Notes: generated by a model not told the origin, from the letters alone. 32,067 bases of DNA from Candidatus Alistipes excrementipullorum (GCA_019113665.1 DXGW01000040.1:1-32067), one strand, 5' to 3'. Positions 8,518-17,366 are shown, numbered from the stretch's first letter. A program made the numbers and translations.

Positions 8518-10104
8518 ATGAAGATAGCTCTTGCTCAATTGAATTATACCACCGGCGACATTCAGGGCAACGCCTCGAAGATCGTCGATGCGGTAGAGAA
8601 GGCCAAGGCCGTGCATGCGGACCTTGTAGTGTTCGCCGAACAGGCCGTCAGCGGTACACCCGCATTCGATTTGCTGCGGAAAACAACATTTATAGAGCTT
8701 TGCGACGAAGCTCTCGAAAACATAGCTTCACATTGCAAGGGCATTGCCGCCATCGTCGGCCTGCCGATACTTACGAATGACGGTACGATCAGCGCGGCTG
8801 CCGTGGTTGTCGACGGGAGGGTCGTGCGCTGCGTAGGCAAACAGTTCATCTCGGCACGCCGCGAGATGGGATATCTCGTGCCGTCGAAGGGATACGAGTA
8901 TGTCGAGATGTGCGGACACAAGATGGCCGTGGTCGTAGGCGACGACCTGAGCCATATCTATGACATGGACCGCGAGGCCGACATGATCGTCAGCATCAAT
9001 TCGCGCCGCTACGGCAAGGACGTACTCGCATACCGTTACGATTCGTTCCGCAAGACCGCTTTCGTCGAGGGCAAGACCCTCGTCTTCATAAACAACATCG
9101 GAGGCTCGGCCGAGATCGTCTATGACGGCACATCGTGCGTCGTGGACAAGAGCGGCGAGATTACCCTCATGATGAAGAGTTTCGAGGAGGATTTCGCCGT
9201 CTACGACACCGATGCCGAACACAAGGCTGTCGAGACGATGCCTTACTCGACCTGCAACGACCATACGCGCATGCTCTACCGCGCCGCCTGCCTCGGCCTG
9301 AAGGATTATTTCGCCAAGAGCGGGTACACGAAGGCCAGCATCGGACTTTCGGGCGGTATCGATTCGGCCGTGGTGGCATGCATCGCTGCCGATGCCCTCG
9401 GCCGTGAGAACGTGAAGGCGCTGCTCATGCCGTCGCAGTTCTCGTCTGACCATTCGGTCGAGGACGCCAAGGCTCTGGCCGAGAACCTCGGGATACAGTA
9501 CAGCGTGCTCCCCATTACCGAGGTCTACAAGTCGATAATGGATACGCTCAAGCCGATAACCGGAGGTACGGAGTTCGACTCCACCGAGGAGAACATTCAG
9601 TCGCGTATCCGTACCATCATGCTGATGGCCATGCAGAACAAGAGCGGATACGTCCTGCTCAACTCCTCGAACAAGAGCGAGAATGCCCTGGGCTTCTGTA
9701 CGCTGTATGGCGATACGGCCGGTGCGTTCAGCGTCACGGGCGACCTCTACAAGACCGAGATGTATGCCGTGGCACGTTACATCAACCGCGAATTCAACGA
9801 TGTGATCCCCGAAAACATATTGACCAAGGAGCCGTCGTCGGAACTCCACCCCAACCAGAAGGACAGCGACATACTGCCTCCTTACGACGTGGTGGACGCC
9901 ATTCTGGAACGCATGATCGAGGAGGGACAGCATCGCGAGGAGATCGTCAATGCCGGTTTCGACTCGGAGGTGGTCGAGAAGATCCACTCGATGATCATGC
10001 GCAACGAAAAGAAACGTTACCAGTTCCCGCCGGTATTGAGGTTGTCTTCATGCGCATTCAAGCATGAGCGCCTGATGCCTCTTATCAACAAGTACGGGTA
10101 TTAG
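8518..10104 (+). CDS. nadE: NAD+ synthase with N-terminal nitrilase-type (glutaminase-like) domain
   Basis: Synthetase P-loop SIGLSGGIDSAVVACIAADALG; LLNSSNKSENALGFCTLYGDTAGAFSVTGDLYKTEM; N-terminal MKIALAQLNYTTGDIQGN...LVVFAEQAVSG. The listed ORF starts at a TTG (8512); ATG 8518 is preferred. Confidence 0.92.
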   Translation: MKIALAQLNYTTGDIQGNASKIVDAVEKAKAVHADLVVFAEQAVSGTPAFDLLRKTTFIELCDEALENIASHCKGIAAIVGLPILTNDGTISAAAVVVDGRVVRCVGKQFISARREMGYLVPSKGYEYVEMCGHKMAVVVGDDLSHIYDMDREADMIVSINSRRYGKDVLAYRYDSFRKTAFVEGKTLVFINNIGGSAEIVYDGTSCVVDKSGEITLMMKSFEEDFAVYDTDAEHKAVETMPYSTCNDHTRMLYRAACLGLKDYFAKSGYTKASIGLSGGIDSAVVACIAADALGRENVKALLMPSQFSSDHSVEDAKALAENLGIQYSVLPITEVYKSIMDTLKPITGGTEFDSTEENIQSRIRTIMLMAMQNKSGYVLLNSSNKSENALGFCTLYGDTAGAFSVTGDLYKTEMYAVARYINREFNDVIPENILTKEPSSELHPNQKDSDILPPYDVVDAILERMIEEGQHREEIVNAGFDSEVVEKIHSMIMRNEKKRYQFPPVLRLSSCAFKHERLMPLINKYGY

Positions 10105-10127
10105 TATCTTCGGCCGAACGCATCACG

Positions 10128-10550
10128 ATGAACATGAACGGACATATAGAACACATCGGACGCGTCGAGAATGTTGTCGGCCGGAGTGTCTTTGTCAAGA
10201 TAATTTCCCAAAGCGCCTGCGGAAGCTGCGAGGCCCGCAAGGCGTGCGGTTTGAGCGAATCGTCCGAAAAAATCATAGAAGTGGAAACCTCGTCGGCATC
10301 GGAGTATGCCGTCGGTGACGAGGTCATGGTCTCGGTGCGCCGCAGGGTCGGCCTGATAGCCGTGGCCATAGCCTATGTCGCCCCGCTGGTCGTGCTTGTC
10401 GCCGTGCTCGCAGGCGCCGAAGCCTTCGGCGTGAGCGAACGCAAGGCCGCACTGGCTTCGCTGTGCGGCGTGGCGGTCTATTATCTGCTGCTGTGGCTCT
10501 TCAGGGAGAGAATCTCGGACAGGGTGAATTTTATTATTCATAAAATATAG
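10128..10550 (+). CDS. rseC: SoxR-reducing system protein RseC family
   Basis: GRVENVVGRSVFVKIISQSACGSCEARKACG, two C-terminal TM segments; immediately upstream of rnfB. Confidence 0.88.
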   Translation: MNMNGHIEHIGRVENVVGRSVFVKIISQSACGSCEARKACGLSESSEKIIEVETSSASEYAVGDEVMVSVRRRVGLIAVAIAYVAPLVVLVAVLAGAEAFGVSERKAALASLCGVAVYYLLLWLFRERISDRVNFIIHKI

Positions 10551-10553
10551 GCA

Positions 10554-11522
10554 ATGAGTATTTTACTTTTTACTGTTTTGACACTTTGTGTTCTGGGCGT
10601 GTTGTCGGCCGTCGTGCTCTACTTCGTGGCCCAGAAGTTCAAGGTCGAGGAGGATCCCCGTATCGACGAAGTGGAGAAGATGTTGCCCGGTGCCAATTGC
10701 GGAGGCTGCGGATTTGCGGGTTGCCGTGCCATGGCCGAAGCTCTTGTCAAGCGTGACGACATCTCCGAACTTTTCTGCCCGGTGGGCGGTGGCGATACGA
10801 TGAAGGCCATAGCCACATATCTGGGTAAGGCCGCTCCCGAAAAAGAGCCTCGCGTGGCTACCGTCCGCTGCGGCGGAACATGCGAGAAACGTCCGCGTAC
10901 CAACACCTTCGACGGTGCAAGGTCGTGTGCCGTCGCTTCGTCGCTCTATGTCGGCGAAACGGCTTGCGCCTACGGCTGTCTGGGTTATGGCGATTGTGTG
11001 ACGGCATGTGCTTTCGACGCCATTCACATCAACCCCGAAACCGGCCTGGCCGAGGTCGACGCCGAGAAGTGTACGGCTTGCGGCGCCTGCGTGAAGGCTT
11101 GCCCCAAGGGCTTGATCGAACTGCGCAAGAAGTGGCCCAAAGGCCGTGCAATCTACGTGTCGTGCATGTCCAGGGACAAGGGTGCCGTGGTGATGAAGGC
11201 CTGCAAGGCCGGCTGTATCGGTTGCGGCAAGTGCGAGAAGGTGTGCGAGTTCGGCGCAATCAAGGTCGAGAACAACCTCGCATTCATCGATTCGGACAAG
11301 TGCCGCCTCTGCCGCAAGTGTGTCAACGAGTGCCCGACCGGAGCCATCAAGATCATAGGCCTGGCCCCGCTGCCCAAGGCCCCGAAGGCCGCTCCCGCAG
11401 CTGCAGCAGCTCCTGCCGCAAAGACGGAGACCGCTGCTCCGAAAGCCGGACCGGCCGCTGTGAAGGCAGCCGCTGAAACGGCCCCGAAGGTTGAACCGGT
11501 TGAAAACAAAAAGGAGAAGTAG
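10554..11522 (+). CDS. rnfB: Electron transport complex subunit RnfB (Fe-S protein)
   Basis: N-terminal TM, GANCGGCGFAGCRAMAEALVK cluster, multiple ferredoxin motifs (CTACGACVKACP, CIGCGKCEKVCE, CRLCRKCVNECP), Ala/Pro/Lys-rich C-tail. Confidence 0.95.
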   Translation: MSILLFTVLTLCVLGVLSAVVLYFVAQKFKVEEDPRIDEVEKMLPGANCGGCGFAGCRAMAEALVKRDDISELFCPVGGGDTMKAIATYLGKAAPEKEPRVATVRCGGTCEKRPRTNTFDGARSCAVASSLYVGETACAYGCLGYGDCVTACAFDAIHINPETGLAEVDAEKCTACGACVKACPKGLIELRKKWPKGRAIYVSCMSRDKGAVVMKACKAGCIGCGKCEKVCEFGAIKVENNLAFIDSDKCRLCRKCVNECPTGAIKIIGLAPLPKAPKAAPAAAAAPAAKTETAAPKAGPAAVKAAAETAPKVEPVENKKEK

Positions 11523-11526
11523 CGCT

Positions 11527-12870
11527 ATGAAAACATTTCCCATAGGCGGTATACATCCGTCAGACAACAAACAGTGGAGCAAGGCGAGCGCCATCGAGGC
11601 GATGCCGCTGCCCGATACGGTCACGATCCCTCTGGCGCAGCACATAGGCGCTCCGGCCGTGGCAAAGGTCGCCAAGGGCGACAAGGTGCTTACGGGTCAG
11701 CTTATTGCCGAAGCCGCAAGTTTCATGTCGGCAAACATTCACTCCCCGATTTCGGGTACGGTTACGGCCGTGGACCTCGTGCCCAATGCCCAGGGACTGC
11801 GCCAGATGATGATAACCATCAAGCGCGAGGGCGACGAGTGGGCCGAAGGCATCGACCGCTCCGACGAGCTCGTGAAGGAGTGCAACCTTGAGGCCTCCGA
11901 GATCCTGGCACGCATCAAGAATGCCGGTATCGTCGGCATGGGCGGCGCCACGTTCCCCACGCACGTGAAACTTTCGATCCCGGCCGGAAAGAAGGCCGAG
12001 TTTCTGATAATCAACGGTGTCGAGTGCGAACCGTATCTGACCTCGGACTACCGTACGATGCTCGAATACGGCGAGCGTCTGATCGTCGGTGTCAGGATCC
12101 TGATGAAGGCCATCGACGTGAAGAAGGCATTCATCGGAGTCGAGAACAACAAGCCCGACGCCGTGGCTCATCTGCGCGAACTGGCTGCAGGAGTCGAAGG
12201 TGTTGAGGTCGTGCCGTTGAAGGTGCGTTACCCGCAGGGCGGCGAGAAGCAACTCATCGCGGCCTTGACAGGCCGTCAGGTGCCGCCTCCGCCGGCATTG
12301 CCCATCGACGTGGGTGCCGTCGTATGCAATGCTTCGACGACGGTCGCGGTTTACGATGCCGTGCAGAAGAACAAACCTCTCATCGAGCGTGTGGTAACGG
12401 TGACGGGCAAGCATGTGGCCCAGCCCAAGAACCTGCTCGCACGTATGGGTACGCCCATCTCGGCTCTCGTGTCGATGGCGGGCGGACTGCCCGAAGGCGA
12501 TGTCAAGGTGCTCAACGGCGGTCCTATGATGGGCCGTGCGATGGTGAACCTCGATTCGCCCGTTACGAAGGGCTGCTCGGGTATCACCATACTCGACGGT
12601 CGCGAGGCCCAGCGCAGCGCAGCTACCGTCTGCATCAAGTGTGCGAAGTGCGTCGAGGCCTGCCCGATGGGTCTCGAACCCTTCTTCCTCTCGAAAATGT
12701 CGAAGCGCAAGTCGTGGGACGTGGTCGAGGCTAACAGGGTTACCGACTGTATCGAGTGCGGCTCGTGCCAGTACACCTGCCCGGCAAGCATGCCCCTGCT
12801 GGACTTCATACGTACGGGCAAACAGACCGTAATGGGTATTATCCGCGCACGTGCGGCTGCTAAAAAGTAA
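11527..12870 (+). CDS. rnfC: Electron transport complex subunit RnfC
   Basis: KTFPIGGIHPSDNK, NAGIVGMGGATFPTHVKL, CIKCAKCVEACPMGLEP and CIECGSCQYTCPASMPLLD. ATG 11527 is preferred over the listed 11491 start, which overlaps rnfB. Confidence 0.95.
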   Translation: MKTFPIGGIHPSDNKQWSKASAIEAMPLPDTVTIPLAQHIGAPAVAKVAKGDKVLTGQLIAEAASFMSANIHSPISGTVTAVDLVPNAQGLRQMMITIKREGDEWAEGIDRSDELVKECNLEASEILARIKNAGIVGMGGATFPTHVKLSIPAGKKAEFLIINGVECEPYLTSDYRTMLEYGERLIVGVRILMKAIDVKKAFIGVENNKPDAVAHLRELAAGVEGVEVVPLKVRYPQGGEKQLIAALTGRQVPPPPALPIDVGAVVCNASTTVAVYDAVQKNKPLIERVVTVTGKHVAQPKNLLARMGTPISALVSMAGGLPEGDVKVLNGGPMMGRAMVNLDSPVTKGCSGITILDGREAQRSAATVCIKCAKCVEACPMGLEPFFLSKMSKRKSWDVVEANRVTDCIECGSCQYTCPASMPLLDFIRTGKQTVMGIIRARAAAKK

Positions 12871-12888
12871 TATAAACAACGGAAAGAT

Positions 12889-13860
12889 ATGGCAAATAGA
12901 TTCTTTGTTTCTCCGTCGCCGCATATACACACCGAACAGACCACGCAGAAGATCATGGCCGATGTCATCATCGCACTGCTGCCTGCATTGTGTGTGTCGA
13001 TCGCGGTTTACGGTTGGGGAGTGCTCGTCCTGACTGCCGTCTCGATTGCGAGCTGCGTCCTCTTCGAATTCCTTATCCAGAAATACCTGCTTCGCGGCGA
13101 GTGCACGATAGGCAACCTGTCGGCCGTGGTTACGGGTCTGCTGCTGGCATTCAACCTTCCCTACGGACTGCCGTGGTGGATCGTGGTGATCGGCGCGTTC
13201 GTGGCCATAGCTGTCGGCAAGATGACCTTCGGCGGTCTGGGCAAAAACCCGTTCAACCCCGCACTCGTTGGTCGTGTGTTCCTCCTGATTGCATATCCGG
13301 CTCAGATGACCACATTCCCCGCCCCCAGGATCGAGGGCTTCGTCGATGCATATTCGGGTGCCACGCCTCTGGCAGCCGCAAAGGCCGGACTGGTAGATTA
13401 CGGATCGTATGACATGCTCGGCATGTTCAACGGCGCAATGGCCGGATCGGTCGGCGAAATAGCGACGCTGGCACTGTTGCTCGGTTTCGTCTACCTGTTG
13501 TGGAACAAGGTGATAACATGGCATATTCCCGTAGCCGTTCTCGGCTCGATGGCCGTGTTCGCCTTTGTGGTGGCGCTGTTCATGGGCGGCGACGCTTCGT
13601 TGCTCTATGAGTTCCCGCTCTTCCACCTGCTGGCCGGTGGTGCCGTGCTGGGTGCCGTCTACATGGCTACCGACTACTCGACATCGCCGATGAACCACCG
13701 CGCAATGCTGATATACGGTGTCGGTATCGGTGTTCTGACCATGTGCATTCGCCTGTGGGGCGCATATCCCGAGGGTATGTCGTTCGCCATACTGATCATG
13801 AACTCGGTGGTGCCCCTGCTGAACAAATATGTCAAACCCAAGCGTTTCGGCTTGAAATAA
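12889..13860 (+). CDS. rnfD: Electron transport complex subunit RnfD
   Basis: Polytopic membrane protein with flavinylation motif DAYSGATPLAAAK and FGGLGKNPFNPALVGRVFLLIAYP. Confidence 0.95.
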   Translation: MANRFFVSPSPHIHTEQTTQKIMADVIIALLPALCVSIAVYGWGVLVLTAVSIASCVLFEFLIQKYLLRGECTIGNLSAVVTGLLLAFNLPYGLPWWIVVIGAFVAIAVGKMTFGGLGKNPFNPALVGRVFLLIAYPAQMTTFPAPRIEGFVDAYSGATPLAAAKAGLVDYGSYDMLGMFNGAMAGSVGEIATLALLLGFVYLLWNKVITWHIPVAVLGSMAVFAFVVALFMGGDASLLYEFPLFHLLAGGAVLGAVYMATDYSTSPMNHRAMLIYGVGIGVLTMCIRLWGAYPEGMSFAILIMNSVVPLLNKYVKPKRFGLK

Positions 13861-13875
13861 TGTGGAGGTTGCAAG

Positions 13876-14511
13876 ATGAAAAGTACACTTTTTAACATGG
13901 TGACCGTGCTCTTCTGCATTACGCTTGTCGCATCGGCAGGCGTCGGCGCGGTCAATATGATTACGGCCGAACCGATCGCCGCCTCGAAGCAGAAGGCTGT
14001 CGAAGATGCAATCCTCGCCGTGCTGCCCGCTTTCGAGCAGAGTACGGCCGAAGAGATGACCATAGACGAGATGCCGATAACGGTACACAAGGCCGTCAAC
14101 GGCAACGATCTTGTCGGCTATGCCGTCGAGACGATGACCAAGAGCGGTTTCAACGGCGTCATACGCCTGATGGTGGGCTTCTCGCCCGAAGGCCAGGTGC
14201 TGAACGTTAATGTCCTCGAGCAGGCCGAGACCCCGGGCCTCGGAACCAAGATGTGCGACGAGGGCAACCCCCTGATCTCAAGTATCAAGGGTAAGAACCT
14301 CGAATCGATGAAACTTGTCGACGGCCGCCTGGCCGTACGCAAGGACGGCGGCGACGTAGATGCGCTGACGGCCGCTACGATCTCGTCGCGCGCGTATGTC
14401 GATGCCGTAAACCGTGCTTACATGGCTTACAAGAGCGTAGTGGACGGAACCGAACCGACCGACGTGTCGACCGGCGCCACCAAGACGCAGAAAGGAGGTA
14501 ACAATGAATAA
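13876..14511 (+). CDS. rnfG: Electron transport complex subunit RnfG (FMN-binding)
   Basis: Single TM, EQAETPGLGTKMCDEG and DALTAATISSRAYVDAV FMN-binding region; position between rnfD and rnfE. Confidence 0.93.
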   Translation: MKSTLFNMVTVLFCITLVASAGVGAVNMITAEPIAASKQKAVEDAILAVLPAFEQSTAEEMTIDEMPITVHKAVNGNDLVGYAVETMTKSGFNGVIRLMVGFSPEGQVLNVNVLEQAETPGLGTKMCDEGNPLISSIKGKNLESMKLVDGRLAVRKDGGDVDALTAATISSRAYVDAVNRAYMAYKSVVDGTEPTDVSTGATKTQKGGNNE

Positions 14512-15088
14512 ACTCTCGCTCGTCCTCAAGGGCATAATCAAGGAGAACCCGACGTTCGTGCTGGTGCTGGGTATGTGCCCGACACTCGGTACGACTACCT
14601 CGGCCTCCAACGGCTTCGGTATGGGTGTGGCCACGATGGCCGTGCTCATCATGTCGAACCTCGTCATCTCGCTGGTCAAGAACCTGATCCCGGACAAGGT
14701 GCGCATACCGGCCTTCATCGTCATCATCGCGTCGTTCGTGACCATAATACAGATGCTCATGCAGGCCTATGTGCCGGCTCTCTATGCGAGCCTCGGCGTC
14801 TTTATTCCACTGATTGTGGTGAACTGCATCATTCTGGGCCGTGCCGAGGCTTTCGCCTCGAAAAACTCGCCCGTGGACTCGATGCTCGACGGTGTGGGCA
14901 TAGGTCTCGGATTTACGCTCTCGCTGACAGTCATCGGCGCAATCCGCGAGCTGCTCGGAAACGGTTCGGTGTTCGGTTTCTCGTTCGGAATATCGGACTA
15001 CATGCCGCTGGTGTTCGTCCTCGCCCCGGGTGCCTTCCTGGTGCTGGGATATCTTATGGCTTTGTTTAACAAATTCGTGAAGAAATAG
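14504..15088 (+). CDS. rnfE: Electron transport complex subunit RnfE
   Basis: GIIKENPTFVLVLGMCPTLGTTTSASNGFGMG; polytopic; overlaps the rnfG end by 8 bp. Confidence 0.95.
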   Translation: MNKLSLVLKGIIKENPTFVLVLGMCPTLGTTTSASNGFGMGVATMAVLIMSNLVISLVKNLIPDKVRIPAFIVIIASFVTIIQMLMQAYVPALYASLGVFIPLIVVNCIILGRAEAFASKNSPVDSMLDGVGIGLGFTLSLTVIGAIRELLGNGSVFGFSFGISDYMPLVFVLAPGAFLVLGYLMALFNKFVKK

Positions 15089-15090
15089 TT

Positions 15091-15672
15091 ATGGAAACGG
15101 TATCATATTTTGCAATAATCCTGGGGTCGATCCTCGTAAACAACGTCGTTCTGGCCCAGTTCCTCGGAATATGTCCGTTCCTCGGCGTTTCGTCGAAGGT
15201 CGAGACCTCGCTCGGTATGGGTGCGGCCGTGACGTTCGTGATGTCGCTGACGGCTGTGGTGGCATGGTGCCTGCAGACATACGTCCTCGTGCCGCTGCAC
15301 ATCGAGTACATGCAGACGATAGTCTTCATTCTGGTCATCGCCGCACTGGTGCAGATGGTCGAGATCATTCTCAAGAAGGTGTCGCCGTCGCTCTACCAGG
15401 CTCTCGGAATATTCCTGCCGCTCATCACGACCAACTGCGCCGTGCTGGGTGTTGCGATCCTGATGATTCAGAAGGAGTTCAACCTCCTGCAGAGTGTCGT
15501 GTATTCGGCTTCGACGGCCATAGGTTTCGCCCTGGCGCTGACGCTCTTCGCCGGCATACGCGAACGCCTCGATTTCGAGGAGGTGCCCGCCGCAATGAAG
15601 GGTACGCCCATAGCGTTGATTACGGCCGCGCTGCTGGCCATGGCATTCCTCGGTTTCTCGGGAATGGTATAG
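15091..15672 (+). CDS. rnfA: Electron transport complex subunit RnfA
   Basis: ILVNNVVLAQFLGICPFLGVSSKVETSLGMGAAVTFV; polytopic. Confidence 0.95.
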   Translation: METVSYFAIILGSILVNNVVLAQFLGICPFLGVSSKVETSLGMGAAVTFVMSLTAVVAWCLQTYVLVPLHIEYMQTIVFILVIAALVQMVEIILKKVSPSLYQALGIFLPLITTNCAVLGVAILMIQKEFNLLQSVVYSASTAIGFALALTLFAGIRERLDFEEVPAAMKGTPIALITAALLAMAFLGFSGMV

Positions 15673-15681
15673 CGTACATAT

Positions 15682-15738
15682 GCCGGGGCTCTCTCCCCGG
15701 CGAGACAGTGACGGCCGCCAGGATTGCCCGGGCGGCCG
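15682..15738 (+). other. Two tandem GC-rich hairpins downstream of rnfA
   Basis: GCCGGGG-ctctct-CCCCGGC (15682-15701) and CGGCCGCC-(11 nt)-GGCGGCCG (15712-15738); neither is followed by a T-run. Confidence 0.6.
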
Positions 15739-15830
15739 CCGCCGTATCGGTCATCGCCTCAACACCATCGAAAAATTGCACGGCCGAGAAAAGTGCCCGG
15801 TTTTGTGTGTGCCTATTCGGAAAATAATAT

Positions 15831-15838
15831 TAAATTTG
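15831..15838 (+). promoter_or_regulatory. Putative -7 element for the hpt-queE-ftsB-thiL group
   Basis: TAAATTTG fits TAnnTTTG, 55 bp before the hpt ATG (15893); no well-spaced -33 found. Confidence 0.5.
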
Positions 15839-15892
15839 CATTTAAAACATACCGCCGCTTAAATATTGATTACACATAATACCATTCGAACA

Positions 15893-16441
15893 ATGAAGCA
15901 GAGAGTAACTCTTAACGACCGCACTTTCGAGGTGATGATTCCCGCGGAGGAGATCGACAAGGCCGTGTCGAAGATCGCCGATCGCCTCAACCGTGATTAT
16001 GCGGATTGCGAAAAGGCGCCGATTTTTGTCAGCGTGTTGAGCGGGTCGTTCATGTACCTGGCCGACCTTACGCGCAAGATCACCTTCAACAACGAGATAG
16101 CCTTCATCAAGATCTCGTCGTACGAGGGTACGCAGTCGACAGGTTGCGTAAAGCAGCAGCTGGGCATAGATTTCGACATCACGGGCCGTGACATCATAAT
16201 CGTCGAGGATATCGTCGAGACGGGCCACAGCATCAACCATGTTGTCGAGCACCTGCGCTCGAAGAACCCCCACAGCGTCGAAATATGCACTCTCTTCTTC
16301 AAGCCCGAAAAGTACCAGTACGATCTTCCGATCAAGTACCGTGCTATGGAGATAGGCAATGAGTTCATCGTGGGATACGGTTTGGATTACGACCAGCTGG
16401 GCCGCAATCTCAAGGATATTTACGTTGTGACGAATGACTGA
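15893..16441 (+). CDS. hpt: Hypoxanthine phosphoribosyltransferase
   Basis: PRPP-binding IIIVEDIVETGHSINHV, VSVLSGSFMYLADL; ATG 15893 (MKQRVTLNDRTFEV) is preferred over the listed 15866. Confidence 0.92.
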   Translation: MKQRVTLNDRTFEVMIPAEEIDKAVSKIADRLNRDYADCEKAPIFVSVLSGSFMYLADLTRKITFNNEIAFIKISSYEGTQSTGCVKQQLGIDFDITGRDIIIVEDIVETGHSINHVVEHLRSKNPHSVEICTLFFKPEKYQYDLPIKYRAMEIGNEFIVGYGLDYDQLGRNLKDIYVVTND

Positions 16442-17057
16442 CGCTCTGTTGGAGGGCGGGGCCAAACTTCCGCTGGTCGAGGATTTCTATACCATTCAGG
16501 GTGAGGGTTTCCATGCAGGCAAGCCTGCCTACTTCATTCGTCTGGGCGGTTGTGACGTCGGTTGCAGCTGGTGCGACGCCAAGTACACGTGGAATCCGAA
16601 ACTCTATCCTCCGGTGCCGATCGACACGATCGTCGAAAGGGCATCGTCATGCGAGGCGCAGGCCATCGTAATAACGGGCGGCGAGCCGTTGCTCTATCCG
16701 CTCGGACAGCTTACGCGGCGCCTGCATGAAAAGGGGCTGGAGATATTCCTCGAAACATCGGGATCGCACCCCTTCAGCGGTGAGTTCGACTGGGTATGTC
16801 TCTCGCCTAAGGTCAAGCAGCCCCCGTTGGACGAGGCTTACGTGCGGGCGGACGAACTCAAGGTAATCATCGGCAGCGAATCCGATTTCGAATGGGCGGA
16901 ACGCAATGCCGAACGGGTTACGGAACATTGTCTGCTCTACCTGCAGCCCGAGTGGAGCGTCTACGGGAAGATCATGCCGGCAATAGTCGAATACGCCAAG
17001 GCCCGGCCGAAATGGAACATCTCGGTGCAGGTTCACAAGTTCATGCATATCCCCTAA
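16434..17057 (+). CDS. queE: 7-carboxy-7-deazaguanine synthase QueE (radical SAM)
   Basis: DFYTIQGEGFHAGKPAYFIRLGGCDVGCSWCDAKYTW, ITGGEPLLYPL, LETSGSHP; overlaps hpt by 8 bp. Confidence 0.93.
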   Translation: MTDALLEGGAKLPLVEDFYTIQGEGFHAGKPAYFIRLGGCDVGCSWCDAKYTWNPKLYPPVPIDTIVERASSCEAQAIVITGGEPLLYPLGQLTRRLHEKGLEIFLETSGSHPFSGEFDWVCLSPKVKQPPLDEAYVRADELKVIIGSESDFEWAERNAERVTEHCLLYLQPEWSVYGKIMPAIVEYAKARPKWNISVQVHKFMHIP

Positions 17058-17069
17058 CAGTTTGCAGCG

Positions 17070-17342
17070 ATGAAAGTGCATGTGGGACAACGTTTCTGGA
17101 TTACGCTTACGACCTTGATATTCATCTTCGCGGTGTTTGTCATAGGTCGTAATCTGGTCAATGTGATCAAGATAAGCCATCGCATATCACTTCTTGAGGA
17201 CGAGCGCGAGGTCTATCTGCAACGCATTGCCGAGGACAGCGCCCTCTACGAGCAGCTGCAGTACGACGAGTATCTCGAAAAGTATGCCCGCGAGCACTAC
17301 CACATGCAGCGGCGTGACGAGCACGTCTATATAATCAAATAA
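17070..17342 (+). CDS. FtsB/DivIC-like septum formation initiator family protein
   Basis: 90 aa with one TM followed by a short coiled coil (ISLLEDEREVYLQRIAEDSALYEQLQYDEYLEKYAREHYHMQRRDEHVYIIK). Confidence 0.8.
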   Translation: MKVHVGQRFWITLTTLIFIFAVFVIGRNLVNVIKISHRISLLEDEREVYLQRIAEDSALYEQLQYDEYLEKYAREHYHMQRRDEHVYIIK

Positions 17343-17366
17343 GGGTCGCAGAGGCCGAAATACAAC

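Noticed and set aside
11560-14088. 842-aa minus-strand ORF antisense to rnfC-rnfD-rnfG
   Set aside because: His/Arg/Gly-rich translation with no recognisable motif; opposite three well-supported rnf genes. Typical spurious antisense frame of high-GC coding sequence.
14368-14400. RnfG FMN site reads LTAATIS instead of SGAT, considered as a loss of flavinylation
   Set aside because: The covalently modified Thr and the D-x-x-[S/T]-x-A-T pattern are kept; the Gly position is only partly conserved in this motif, so loss of function is not supported.
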